DNA of 64,000 bases from Dyadobacter sandarakinus (GCF_016894445.1 NZ_CP056775.1:3970001-4034000), one strand, 5' to 3'. Positions 34,286-43,157 are shown, numbered from the stretch's first letter. Numbers and translations: made by a program. Notes: generated by a model not told the origin, from the letters alone.

Positions 34286-36499
34286 ATGCAAAAATTTACC
34301 CTTTCACTCTTTATCCTGATTACCCTTCCCTACCTGCTTCCGGCACAAAATACCGGTCAGCCTGTACATAGTGACAAGCCTTTCTGGCAGGATTACAGCA
34401 TTAAGTTTTACGCCGATACCACCAAAACTTCCCTGCTGGAAGTCGCCGCCGACCGCAATGGAGTGATCCAGATGCTGGCAGCGGAAGGACTGCAGAATAC
34501 GCGCGACGGGCGGTTTCAGTATCCCGGTACAGTAGGTGCGGATAATCAGTACCGGTTTATGAAAGACAAAAAGATCACTAACCTGACTTCCTACAATGAT
34601 CAGCTGATATATCTGACGGATCAGGCTGTCATCAGCAATGCATGGGCCGGGTCTTTGTTCTGCCATCATCATCTGAAAGGTGCAAATCTCTTCGCCGGCA
34701 GCAGGGACTTTACTTTTCTGGTGTCTGACGGCAAAGCTTTGCAGCTGGTACGCGACTCCAAAACGCTGTGGAGCGGAAGTATTCCCGATGACGCCATCGT
34801 GGGCCTGCTTGGCAGCACTAGCGCAGCAGACTTCTGGATTTTGGGTAAAAATGCATTGTACCTCTTTACTACGGCCAATCAGAAGTTATCCAAAGTGCTC
34901 AGTGGCAGCAATTTTACAGCATTTGATCAGCTCGACCAAAGTATCTACATCGGGACCACGGATGGTTTTCTTGTTTTTGATATACTAAAAAAGCAAGGTG
35001 GCAACCTCATGCAGAAACTCCCCGTGACAAAGATTACCGCAGTCAGGAATGTAGGAGGAAAAATGTGGTTTGGGACAAATGAGGGCGCATTTGCGCTACG
35101 TACGGACGGCAGGTTTGATTACTACTATGGTGAGCGCTGGCTTCCGGGCAATGCGGTTTTGGATATAGAAAAAGGTCCTGCTAACTCGGTACTGGTGCTC
35201 ACAAGCAAGGGACTGGGGCAAATTTGTTTTCAAAAAATGACACTGTCCGAAAAAGCTGCGCGTATGGAGCAGCAGGTCCGGGCCAGGCATATTCGCAATG
35301 GATTCAATGCAACCGTGGTCAATATGGAGCATGGCAAAATCGGTACGGGCTTTCTGGAAGACTCCGACAATGACGGATTGTGGACGTCCATGTACCTGGG
35401 TGGCGAGATTTTCCGGTATGCGGTGACCAGGGAGCCTGAGGCACTGCAAAACTGCCGGGAGTCGCTGGATGCCCTGGAACGGTTGTACAGCATTAATCCT
35501 GTACCCGGCTTTCCGGCCCGCTCTTTTGAACGTAGCGGGCACATTGCCGAACTTGGTGATCCCGAGCGCTGGCAGCATGCACCCGACAAGGAATGGGACT
35601 GGAAGTCGACCACGAGCAGCGACGAAGTGATTGGTCACATATTTGCATTTGGTGCGATGGCAGAGCTCGTGGATGATGCCGCTCTGAAAAGCAGGGCTGT
35701 GGTGCTGATAGATACCGTTATGTCGCACATCCTGAAAAATGATATGTACCTGATCGACTATGACGGGAAACCGACCATGTGGGGCAAATGGAACCCGAAT
35801 TATGTCAATTCCTTTCCGGTGAATGTGGGCGACCGCAAGCTCAACTCGTCCAATATCGTGGCCATGCTGCAGACGGCTTACCATTTTACCAAAAAAGAAA
35901 AGTACAAGGCCAAGGCCATGGAGCTGATGACCCGCTATGGCTATCTTGAAAATATGATGCGCCCTATGCGTGTGATCGGGATGGCACCGGATGATGCCGA
36001 CGAGCATGCCAAGCACATGTCCGACGGCTGGAACCACTCCGATGACGAAATGTACTTCCTGGGCTACTGGGGATTGTACCGCTATGCATTGAATGATTCG
36101 CTGAAAACGAAGTACAGGCAATCCATCATTGACCACTGGCAGGCCGAGCGTCCCGAAAAGGAAGGAGCCTGGAATATTTTCACGGCGCTCACGGGCACGC
36201 GGGAGTTTGACCTGAAAGAGGCTGCCTGGTACCTGCAGGAGCACCCGCTTGACCTTATCGACTGGGAGATCAGGAACAGTCACCGGAAGGATATTGAAAA
36301 GATCGAAATGAACTTCCGCAAACAAACAACCAAAGAAGTGCTGCCTCCGGACGAGCGGCCCATACAGCGCCATAATGGAAACATGTTTGCACTCGATCAC
36401 GGAGGCAATGGTCAATCGGAGCACAGTGCCGGGGATATCTGGCTGCTGCCTTACTGGATGGGCCGGTACCTGGGCGTGATCAGCGCACCTCAGCAATAG
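34286..36499 (+). CDS. Exported propeller plus helical-domain protein (paralogue 2)
   Basis: 737 residues from ATG 34286. A signal peptide, MQKFTLSLFILITLPYLLPA, replaces the lipobox of paralogue 1. The propeller half (about 40-320) is more divergent, with blades such as QSIYIGTTDGFLVFD and KMWFGTNEGAFAL. The C-terminal half keeps the shared blocks: MTLSEK, RHIR, DSDNDGLWTSMYLGGEIFRY, WDWKSTTSSDE (TSSDE at 443-447) then GH, DYDGKPTMWGKW, HPLDLIDW, and IWLLPYWMGRYLG at the end. The Asp/Glu of TSSDE and the Asn/Asp-rich DNDG loop are candidates for catalysis or metal binding. It is the fourth gene of the operon, followed after 6 nt by the DUF3748 gene. The function is not known to me; an enzyme acting on the same glycan as its neighbours is inferred. 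Confidence 0.8.
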   Translation: MQKFTLSLFILITLPYLLPAQNTGQPVHSDKPFWQDYSIKFYADTTKTSLLEVAADRNGVIQMLAAEGLQNTRDGRFQYPGTVGADNQYRFMKDKKITNLTSYNDQLIYLTDQAVISNAWAGSLFCHHHLKGANLFAGSRDFTFLVSDGKALQLVRDSKTLWSGSIPDDAIVGLLGSTSAADFWILGKNALYLFTTANQKLSKVLSGSNFTAFDQLDQSIYIGTTDGFLVFDILKKQGGNLMQKLPVTKITAVRNVGGKMWFGTNEGAFALRTDGRFDYYYGERWLPGNAVLDIEKGPANSVLVLTSKGLGQICFQKMTLSEKAARMEQQVRARHIRNGFNATVVNMEHGKIGTGFLEDSDNDGLWTSMYLGGEIFRYAVTREPEALQNCRESLDALERLYSINPVPGFPARSFERSGHIAELGDPERWQHAPDKEWDWKSTTSSDEVIGHIFAFGAMAELVDDAALKSRAVVLIDTVMSHILKNDMYLIDYDGKPTMWGKWNPNYVNSFPVNVGDRKLNSSNIVAMLQTAYHFTKKEKYKAKAMELMTRYGYLENMMRPMRVIGMAPDDADEHAKHMSDGWNHSDDEMYFLGYWGLYRYALNDSLKTKYRQSIIDHWQAERPEKEGAWNIFTALTGTREFDLKEAAWYLQEHPLDLIDWEIRNSHRKDIEKIEMNFRKQTTKEVLPPDERPIQRHNGNMFALDHGGNGQSEHSAGDIWLLPYWMGRYLGVISAPQQ

Positions 36500-36505
36500 T
36501 TTTTT

Positions 36506-37876
36506 ATGCAAAATGTATTTACCCTGCTTTGTACCTTAGCAGTTACTTTATCTATGCCTGCCTGCAACTACGACCATCTCCAAGAAACCCAGGTCACCCA
36601 CGACCTCTCCTACCACCATGACCTGGACAACAATGACAATTTTTCTCCGGATGGCAAGTGGCTGGCGTACGACACCCGCACGGACGAGGGCGGCATTGCA
36701 GCTTCGGGCAGGATTGAGCGGGTGAATATCGAAACAGGAGAAAAGCAGGTACTTTTTGAGATTTCCGGAAATACACCCTGGGGCCCGGGCGCGGGAGCAG
36801 TGAGTTACAGCCCTGTGCAAAATGCGGTGGTGTTCATCCATGGATTGCCGGCCACGCAGGACAATCCGTACCAGCAGTGGAGGCGCACAGGGGTAATTAT
36901 TGAAGATTCCCGCCCTAACGTACCCATCTATATGGACGCGCGCGACGTCACGGATCCGTTTACGCCGGGAGCATTGCGCGGAGGCACTCACCGGCATGAA
37001 TGGAGTGGAGACGGGCAGTGGATCGGGTTCACTTACAATGATGCTGTTTTAAAAGCATTGGAGGACCGCACCGGGCAGCGGCGCAACCTGCGGACAATAG
37101 GTGTTTCAAAACAGATACGAACGGTTGAGGTTGATAAAAATACGGAAAATGTGTCGGGAGCGTGGTTCAGTGTGCTGGTAGTGCACGTGGTGCCGGAGCC
37201 TGAACCCGGCAGTGACGAAATCAGTCACGCGGCGGGAGACAGCTGGATGGGTACGCATGGCTACCTGCTACCCAATGGAAAGCGCCAGATAGCCCGGGCA
37301 TTTCTGGGTACGGTCCGGAGCAGGAGCGGCCGGGAAGTGAGCGAGGTATTTATTGTAAATATTCCCGATGATATCACGCAACCTGGCGAAGCTGGTCCGC
37401 TGGAAGGCACGAAGGATGACTTTCCGATGCCACCAAAAGGCACAGTCTGGAAACGCCTGACGTACACCGCCGAAAGCCTGCATCCCGGCTGCAAAGGCAT
37501 TGTCAGGTCGTCGCCCGATGGCTCGCAGCTTGCATTTATTGCTGCCGATGTGCATGGTGTTGACCAGATTTTCCTGCTGTCACCATTTGGAGGACCGGCT
37601 ACCCAGCTCACCAGGCACGAAACCAGCGTGACGGGGTACCTGCGCTGGCATCCCGATGGAGAGCATGTAAGTTATGTATACGAAAACAGGATTGTACTTT
37701 GTGAAACTGGCGAAAAACCCTTTGCGGACCGAATTGAAATACTTACCGAACCTTCGGCAGCTGCACCGGTAAGCCACGTCTGGTCGCATGACGGAAAGGT
37801 ACTTGCATTTAACAAGCCTGTAAAAGACGAAAACGGGAAGGCAACCCAGCAGATTTTTGTGAAGCGCTTTGAATAG
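36506..37876 (+). CDS. DUF3748 (YidR-like) propeller lipoprotein
   Basis: 456 residues. The lipoprotein signal ends LSMPAC (Cys at about 20). The body is a WD40/TolB-like propeller with DNNDNFSPDGKWLAYDTR, HRHEWSGDGQWIGFTYND, SSPDGSQLAFIAADVHGVDQ and YLRWHPDGEHVSYVYENR, the pattern of DUF3748 proteins such as E. coli YidR, whose function is unknown. It starts 6 nt after paralogue 2 and ends the five-gene operon. The DUF3748 name rests on recognition of the overall pattern; a generic PD40 lipoprotein is the alternative. Confidence 0.78.
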   Translation: MQNVFTLLCTLAVTLSMPACNYDHLQETQVTHDLSYHHDLDNNDNFSPDGKWLAYDTRTDEGGIAASGRIERVNIETGEKQVLFEISGNTPWGPGAGAVSYSPVQNAVVFIHGLPATQDNPYQQWRRTGVIIEDSRPNVPIYMDARDVTDPFTPGALRGGTHRHEWSGDGQWIGFTYNDAVLKALEDRTGQRRNLRTIGVSKQIRTVEVDKNTENVSGAWFSVLVVHVVPEPEPGSDEISHAAGDSWMGTHGYLLPNGKRQIARAFLGTVRSRSGREVSEVFIVNIPDDITQPGEAGPLEGTKDDFPMPPKGTVWKRLTYTAESLHPGCKGIVRSSPDGSQLAFIAADVHGVDQIFLLSPFGGPATQLTRHETSVTGYLRWHPDGEHVSYVYENRIVLCETGEKPFADRIEILTEPSAAAPVSHVWSHDGKVLAFNKPVKDENGKATQQIFVKRFE

Positions 37877-37901
37877 TAATTACTAAACGAACCTATGCCT
37901 A

Positions 37902-38459
37902 TTAAAAATCAACATCAGCATAAATCTTGCTGACAGGCAGTTCTGCTTTGAAATATGGCAGAAGAATTACCTGATCTATCTGATCATAGAATTCAACATA
38001 CCAGCGATTTCCTTCACGGATGTAAGCCTCAACCAGACATGTCTCCTGCTCAACAATAAGGTAGTATTGCAAAGACTGTATCGTGCGATATTCATTCAAC
38101 TTAGTCGTCTTGTCCATTTTAGCAGAGCTTTCCGAGACAACCTCCACAATAAGAAGTGGTTCAGTAGCAAACTTGTGCTGGTTCCCCGATTTTTTAGCGA
38201 TAAAGAAGTCGGGTATCCGAAAGACCTTTTCTTCCTCGACTCTTAGTTTGACAGCATTTTGCATAAATAGGTATGACCCGTTTTGCAAAAGACCGCGCAT
38301 GTAGAAATGGATGTTTCCAGCTATTTGATTAGCAGTAATAGTTTCTCCTGACATCTCGAAAATTTCTCCGTTTACGAATTCAAATTGCCCTTCGTGGGTC
38401 TCACAGTAGGTGAAATATTCTTCGGGAGTGTACAGGACTTTGTCGATTACCGCTTCCAT
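37902..38459 (-). CDS. Uma2-family putative restriction endonuclease
   Basis: 185-residue Uma2 (DUF820) protein with a PD-(D/E)xK nuclease fold. Visible features are YTPEEYFTYCETHEGQFEFVNGEI at the start, RIPDFFIAKK with the catalytic Asp, LLIVEVVSES with the catalytic Glu, and YRTIQSLQYYLIVEQE. These proteins occur in large numbers in cyanobacteria and Bacteroidota as solitary genes, and their biological role is unproven. It stands alone on the minus strand between the kinase/sialidase operon and the uxuA operon, with a candidate -7 element just upstream, and its base composition is more AT-rich than its neighbours, consistent with an inserted gene. Confidence 0.88.
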   Translation of the reverse strand: MEAVIDKVLYTPEEYFTYCETHEGQFEFVNGEIFEMSGETITANQIAGNIHFYMRGLLQNGSYLFMQNAVKLRVEEEKVFRIPDFFIAKKSGNQHKFATEPLLIVEVVSESSAKMDKTTKLNEYRTIQSLQYYLIVEQETCLVEAYIREGNRWYVEFYDQIDQVILLPYFKAELPVSKIYADVDF

Positions 38460-38476
38460 ATCAAATTGTGTTTTAT

Positions 38477-38484
38477 CAAAAATA
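38477..38484 (-). promoter_or_regulatory. Candidate -7 element for the Uma2 gene
   Basis: The complement of 38477-38484 reads TATTTTTG, an exact TAnnTTTG match, 17 nt upstream of the start codon. No matching TTG was found at the -33 position. Confidence 0.4.
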
Positions 38485-38633
38485 ACGATTTTACACTAAG
38501 AAATCTGCCCAGTTATCCTGCGGCAGCCAGCAATTATTCTGCAAAGCAGCATACCCGGTGTATTCCAAAGCCTGTCAGGGAAAGCTATCAGGATCGCGTC
38601 TCATGTGTATTCACGAGATTCCAGCATTTTCCT

Positions 38634-39842
38634 ATGATTCATACCATGCGTTGGTTTGGGCCCCACGATCCGGTATCCCTGATGGACATCCGCCAGGCGG
38701 GTTGTACCGGCGTGGTGAGTGCGCTGCATCAGATTCCCGTGGGAGATATTTGGTCTGTGGCAGCGATCCGCGAGCGGATTGCATGCATTGAGGCTGGAAA
38801 CGACCGGTATACGCCCCTGCATTGGCTAGTCGTAGAGAGTCTGCCTGTTCATGAAGCTATCAAAAAAGGCCTGCCTGCCAGGGATTCATACATCCAAAAC
38901 TACAAACAGTCTCTCCGGAACCTGGCTGCATGCGGCATAAAAACGGTATGCTACAACTTCATGCCCGTGCTCGACTGGTCGCGTACGGCATTGGATTACA
39001 CCCTGCCGGAAGGACATAAAACCCTCCGGTTTGTGTGGGAAGACTTTGCGATTTTCGACCTGTACATTCTCCGTCGTCCGGATGCCGCCGGGGATTACGA
39101 CACTGCTACGCAACAAGCTGCTTTGCTGAAACTGAACAGCATGACGAGAGAAGAAACCGAAACCCTTACCAATACAATCCTGCTTGGACTCCCCGGCTCC
39201 GAAGAAGCGTTTGAACTGGCCGGATTCCAGGCATTGCTTGATGAATACAGGCACATCGGCGAGGCAGGTTTAAGGGAAAATCTGTATTATTTCATTCACG
39301 AAATAGTGCCCCTGGCCCAGGAACTTGGCATGAACCTGTGCATTCATCCCGACGATCCGCCCCGGCCGCTTCTGGGTCTTCCGCGGGTTGTGAGTACTGA
39401 AAGCGACCTTATGCAGCTGCTGAAAGCCTGTGATCTTCCGGCCAATGGAATTACTTTCTGCACGGGCTCACTGGGTGTAAGGCCGGATAATGACCTGCCG
39501 GGCATGGCAGTGCGCCTCGGCAGCCGCATTCACTTTGCACATTTGCGCGCTACAAAAAGGGAAGCCGACCCGCGTAACTTCCACGAAGCGCCGCATTTGC
39601 ATGGTGACGCCGACATGTACCGGGTCGTCAAAGCTCTGGTACAGGAGGAACAAAAAAGGCAGCTTTCCGGAGTAGCAACGTCCATACCCATGCGTCCTGA
39701 CCATGGCTTTCAAATGCTCGACGATTTACATAAAAAAACATATCCCGGCTACTCGGCCATCGGCCGGCTCAAAGGGCTTGCCGAACTGCGCGGCCTTGAA
39801 CTGGCAATCACCCGCGAATGCTCATCCGCTCAAATGATCTGA
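38634..39842 (+). CDS. uxuA: Mannonate dehydratase
   Basis: Converts D-mannonate to 2-keto-3-deoxy-D-gluconate in hexuronate breakdown. It has 402 residues from ATG 38634 (MIHTMRWFGPHDPV); a second ATG four codons later (MRWFGP) is equally good. UxuA features are RWFGPHDPVSL, the N-terminal CTGVVSALHQIPVG, and metal-site segments CIHPDDPP, TFCTGSLGVRPDND, HLRATKRE and MRPDHGFQM. The next gene, an SDR, starts 4 nt after the stop and probably supplies the mannonate by reducing fructuronate. The gene is preceded by a 174-nt spacer without a clear consensus promoter. Confidence 0.95.
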   Translation: MIHTMRWFGPHDPVSLMDIRQAGCTGVVSALHQIPVGDIWSVAAIRERIACIEAGNDRYTPLHWLVVESLPVHEAIKKGLPARDSYIQNYKQSLRNLAACGIKTVCYNFMPVLDWSRTALDYTLPEGHKTLRFVWEDFAIFDLYILRRPDAAGDYDTATQQAALLKLNSMTREETETLTNTILLGLPGSEEAFELAGFQALLDEYRHIGEAGLRENLYYFIHEIVPLAQELGMNLCIHPDDPPRPLLGLPRVVSTESDLMQLLKACDLPANGITFCTGSLGVRPDNDLPGMAVRLGSRIHFAHLRATKREADPRNFHEAPHLHGDADMYRVVKALVQEEQKRQLSGVATSIPMRPDHGFQMLDDLHKKTYPGYSAIGRLKGLAELRGLELAITRECSSAQMI

Positions 39843-39846
39843 TCCC

Positions 39847-40665
39847 ATGCTTATGGAAACAAATTCCACCACTCACATCCGCCCGGCTGCCGGTACTACC
39901 CTGCAATTTCCGCATGTTTTTTCATTGGAAGGCAAACTGGCCGTTGTTACTGGCGGGGGGAGCGGAATTGGCTTTTACATTGCCCAGTCGCTTGCTCAGG
40001 CCGGTGCGCGGGTAGTGCTTACGGGCCGGCGCGAAAGCGTATTGCAGGAAGCAGCAACCGCTCTGGGCAATCATGCGCAGTATTTTGTCAATGATATTAC
40101 GGACCTGAAATCGCTGCCGCAACTTGTGGAGGATATTGAAAATACGGCGGGAGAAATTGATATACTGATCAACAATGCGGGTGTGAATATGAAAAAACAC
40201 GCACTGGAAGTGACCGACGAGGATTTTGACCGTATCATACAAACCAACCTGCATGCTGTATTCACGATGACACGTGAATGCGGGAAAAAGATGATTGCAC
40301 GCGGGCGCGGCTCCATTGTCATGATCACCTCTATGGCTGCATTGTACGGAATCGACAGGGTAGTTGCATACACCGCGTCCAAGTCGGCCGTGGGCGGGAT
40401 AGTCAAAGCGCTGACTACCGAATTTGCTCCCTACAATGTCCGCGTGAATGCCGTGGCACCTGGTTTCATTGAAACGCCCATGATGCTTACGGCCATGAAC
40501 GGCGACCCGTCGCGCCGCGACAAGGCAATGGACCGCACACCAATGGGCACCTGGGGCAAGCCGGAAGATGTGGGTTGGGCAACCGCTTTTTTATGCTCGG
40601 ATGCAGCCCGGTTTATTACCGGCACCACCTTGCCCGTGGACGGTGGAAATTCAATCGGGTTTTAA
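39847..40665 (+). CDS. SDR-family oxidoreductase, probable D-mannonate oxidoreductase (fructuronate reductase)
   Basis: 272-residue short-chain dehydrogenase. After an N-terminal extension of about 28 residues come the NAD(P) motif TGGGSGIG, NNAG, the catalytic Ser in ITSMAAL, YTASK with the Tyr/Lys pair, and the C-terminal PVDGGNSIGF. General SDRs of this type include gluconate 5-dehydrogenase. Its 4-nt spacing behind uxuA, and the absence of a classical UxuB (a long-chain dehydrogenase family), support the role of fructuronate reductase, a substitution known in other bacteria. The start may also be the ATG at 39853. The specific substrate is inferred from context. Confidence 0.88.
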   Translation: MLMETNSTTHIRPAAGTTLQFPHVFSLEGKLAVVTGGGSGIGFYIAQSLAQAGARVVLTGRRESVLQEAATALGNHAQYFVNDITDLKSLPQLVEDIENTAGEIDILINNAGVNMKKHALEVTDEDFDRIIQTNLHAVFTMTRECGKKMIARGRGSIVMITSMAALYGIDRVVAYTASKSAVGGIVKALTTEFAPYNVRVNAVAPGFIETPMMLTAMNGDPSRRDKAMDRTPMGTWGKPEDVGWATAFLCSDAARFITGTTLPVDGGNSIGF

Positions 40666-40736
40666 GGTAGATCACTTTCCCGCCAACGCTTTTTAGCAAA
40701 CTGACCAAGTATCCACAAGTTTTAGTTGATTCCAAA

Positions 40737-41576
40737 ATGAAAATTAGTATCCCCTATAAGCTGCTGGTTCTTCTTGCCTTAGCATTTTCCCTGACCTGCG
40801 CACCTTCCTCTTTTGGACAAAAAATCAAATGGAACAAGGTGCGGGTGCTGGTTTATACTAAAAATGGAAAAGGCTATGTGCATGACAATATCGCAAGCTC
40901 GGTGAAAGCGATACAGGAACTTGGCCAGCAAAATGGCTTTGCCGTGGATAGTACCAGCAACCCCGCAAAGTTTACCGACGAAAATCTCAAGCAATACGAT
41001 GCGCTGATCTTTTCCAATACCAATAATGACGTTTTCGACACCGATGACCAGCGCGTGGCATTGATGCGCTACATACAGGCAGGCGGCAATTTCGTGGGGC
41101 TGCACTCGGCCTCAGGTACCGAACGCAAATGGCGGTGGTTCAAGAATATGCTGGGCGGGACGTTCTTCTGGCATGAACCCGGGCAGGCGTTTTCAGTACA
41201 GGTACTCGATCCTAAAAATCCCTCGCTGGCACATTTGCCCGCTACCTGGAAGCGCGAGAAAGACGAGTTTTATTTTGTAAAAGAAATGGCCGTAAACCTG
41301 ACCGTACTGGCCGTAAATGACCATAAAACCATTCAAAAGCCTGAGGGTAAGGCGCTGGATACTTTTGGGACGGTGTTTCCCTCGGTGTGGTGGCATACGT
41401 ATGATGGCGGGCGGGCATTTTACAGTTCGCTGGGCCATCAGAAAGAAGACTATGAGCGTGAGGATCTCAGAAAGCACATTCTGGGTGCAATTGAATGGGC
41501 AATCGGCCCGCAAAAATCCCGCAATTACAGCAAGGCATATGCAAAAACACCCAATGATCCTGTTCGCACAAACTGA
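40737..41576 (+). CDS. Exported ThuA-domain protein
   Basis: 279 residues with a signal peptide (MKISIPYKLLVLLALAFSLT..., cleavage near SSFG-Q) and a ThuA-like class I glutamine-amidotransferase-fold domain (about 35-260): RVLVYTKNGKGYVHDNI, YDALIFSNTNNDVF, GGNFVGLHSASGTE, PSVWWHTYDGGRAFYSSLGH. ThuA was named from trehalose utilisation, but its reaction is not well defined; in Bacteroidota it accompanies Gfo/Idh/MocA oxidoreductases, as here (next gene 31 nt downstream). A role in periplasmic oxidation or processing of sugars is inferred. A second ThuA domain occurs in the large protein at 54296-58048. Confidence 0.9.
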   Translation: MKISIPYKLLVLLALAFSLTCAPSSFGQKIKWNKVRVLVYTKNGKGYVHDNIASSVKAIQELGQQNGFAVDSTSNPAKFTDENLKQYDALIFSNTNNDVFDTDDQRVALMRYIQAGGNFVGLHSASGTERKWRWFKNMLGGTFFWHEPGQAFSVQVLDPKNPSLAHLPATWKREKDEFYFVKEMAVNLTVLAVNDHKTIQKPEGKALDTFGTVFPSVWWHTYDGGRAFYSSLGHQKEDYEREDLRKHILGAIEWAIGPQKSRNYSKAYAKTPNDPVRTN

Positions 41577-41607
41577 TCCTGAACATTCACTTTAACCTTT
41601 ACACACC

Positions 41608-43044
41608 ATGAAATCCACTGACGAAGTAAACCAGCCAAGCCGCCGGTCATTCCTGAAAACCACTGCGGGCGGTACCGCGGGCATTATTGCTGCCTCCATG
41701 TTCCCGGCCATTGTACCGGCGAGTGTTTTTGGTAAAAATGCGCCCAGTAATAAAATCCAGATCGGTCAGATCGGCATCGGCCGCATTGCTACCGGTCACG
41801 ATTTACCGGAGGTCATGAAAAATGATATGGCGCATGTGATGGCCGTAGCTGATCTCGATAAAAACAGGCTTGTGCAAGGGAAAGCCTGGATTGAGAAAAA
41901 GTACGCGGATAAGACCGGGAAAGCGGATTATGTGAATGTTAAAACTTACGACAACTATAAAGAACTGCTTGCCAATAAGGAGATCGATGCCGTGATCATC
42001 AGCACGCCCGACCATTGGCACGCACAGCCTGCGATGGAAGCCGCAGTGGCTGGCAAGCACATTTACATGCAAAAACCCACTTCGCTCACGATTAAGGAAG
42101 GCCGGATGATGGCCGATATGATCAAAAAGAAGAAAGTGGTGTTTCAGCTGGGAAGCCAGCAGCGGTCCATGAATCCCTGGCCACAGTTCAAACGCACCTG
42201 CGAGCTGGTCCGGAACGGCAGAATCGGGAAACTGACCAAGGTATACGTGGGTCTGCCAGGCGATCCTGCGGGTGGAAATACCGCCAAAATGCCTGTTCCC
42301 GAGAACCTCAACTATGATATGTGGCTCGGCTCGACGCCGGAAGTTTATTACACGCTCGATCGCGTACACTCCCAAACCGACATTAACGACCGTCCGGGCT
42401 GGCTGCGGCTGGAACAGTTTGGCGCAGGAATGATCACCGGCTGGGGATCGCACCACATTGATATTGCACACTGGGGCATGGACACGGAGCTCACAGGCCC
42501 GCTTGAAATTACGGGCAAGGCCGGCTTTCCGGCACCCGGCTCCGGCTTATGGGATGTTCACGGCGATTTTCTTGTGCATGCTACTTATGCGAATGGAGTG
42601 GTGATGGAAATAGGCGGCACCAATCCCAATGGGATCAAGTTTGAAGGTACCGACGGCTGGATATTTGTATCCCGGGGCAATGTGGGAGTGACAGCCTCTG
42701 ATCCTGTGGCAGCCCAGAGCAGTTCGAAAAACGAAGCTTTCTATGCCAGTGACCCAAAAATCCTGGGGTCGGTGATCCAGCCTAACGAAGTACATTTATA
42801 CGAAAGTCCCGAGCAGCACCAGAACTGGCTCGAATGCATCCGGAATGGCAAGCAGACGATCAGCCATGCCGAAATTGCCCAACGTTCCTGCACGGCCTGC
42901 CTTATTGCGCATACTGCAATGAAGCTTGGCAAAACCTTGAAGTGGAACCCTGAAAAAGAAGAATACATCGGCGACGCGGAAGCAAATGCAACCCTCTCGC
43001 GGGTACAGCGGGCACCTTATGGGACGAATTATGTGAAGGGGTGA
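41608..43044 (+). CDS. Tat-exported Gfo/Idh/MocA-family oxidoreductase
   Basis: 478 residues with a twin-arginine signal (RRSFLKTTAGG, residues 12-22). The Rossmann domain has QIGQIGIGRIATGHDL and the C-terminal domain GMITGWGSHHIDIAHWGMD. The conserved EKP motif, whose Lys is usually catalytic, reads QKP here (HIYMQKPTSLT), keeping the Lys. Secreted members of this family with tightly bound NAD include GH109 glycosidases and sugar oxidoreductases; which of these applies is open. It ends the uxuA-SDR-ThuA gene run and is followed by a 15-bp minisatellite and a terminator. Confidence 0.92.
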   Translation: MKSTDEVNQPSRRSFLKTTAGGTAGIIAASMFPAIVPASVFGKNAPSNKIQIGQIGIGRIATGHDLPEVMKNDMAHVMAVADLDKNRLVQGKAWIEKKYADKTGKADYVNVKTYDNYKELLANKEIDAVIISTPDHWHAQPAMEAAVAGKHIYMQKPTSLTIKEGRMMADMIKKKKVVFQLGSQQRSMNPWPQFKRTCELVRNGRIGKLTKVYVGLPGDPAGGNTAKMPVPENLNYDMWLGSTPEVYYTLDRVHSQTDINDRPGWLRLEQFGAGMITGWGSHHIDIAHWGMDTELTGPLEITGKAGFPAPGSGLWDVHGDFLVHATYANGVVMEIGGTNPNGIKFEGTDGWIFVSRGNVGVTASDPVAAQSSSKNEAFYASDPKILGSVIQPNEVHLYESPEQHQNWLECIRNGKQTISHAEIAQRSCTACLIAHTAMKLGKTLKWNPEKEEYIGDAEANATLSRVQRAPYGTNYVKG

Positions 43045-43051
43045 ATAGGGG

Positions 43052-43141
43052 GGATGGATGAAGGGAGGAAGGATAAAGGGAGGATGGATGAAGGGAGGAT
43101 GGATGAAGGAAGGATGAATAGAGGGAGGAAGGAGGAAGGGA
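43052..43141 (+). repeat. 15-bp purine-rich tandem repeat, six copies
   Basis: Six back-to-back units of the form GGATGGATGAAGGGA, at 43052, 43067, 43082, 43097, 43112 and 43127. Copies 1 and 3 are identical and the others carry a few substitutions. It lies just after the stop codon of the oxidoreductase, and the plus strand is almost pure purine. The unit is a multiple of three, so the minus strand is open, but no gene was recognised there. Confidence 0.85.
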
Positions 43142-43157
43142 TGAGGGAGGAATAAAA

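Noticed and set aside
35096..36511. 471-codon minus-strand open frame opposite the second propeller/helical gene
   Set aside because: Antisense shadow of a conserved paralogue; rich in His/Arg/Val without domain pattern.
43052..43141. Possible CRISPR or coding repeat
   Set aside because: Units are contiguous with no spacers, and no start codon or gene context supports a protein.
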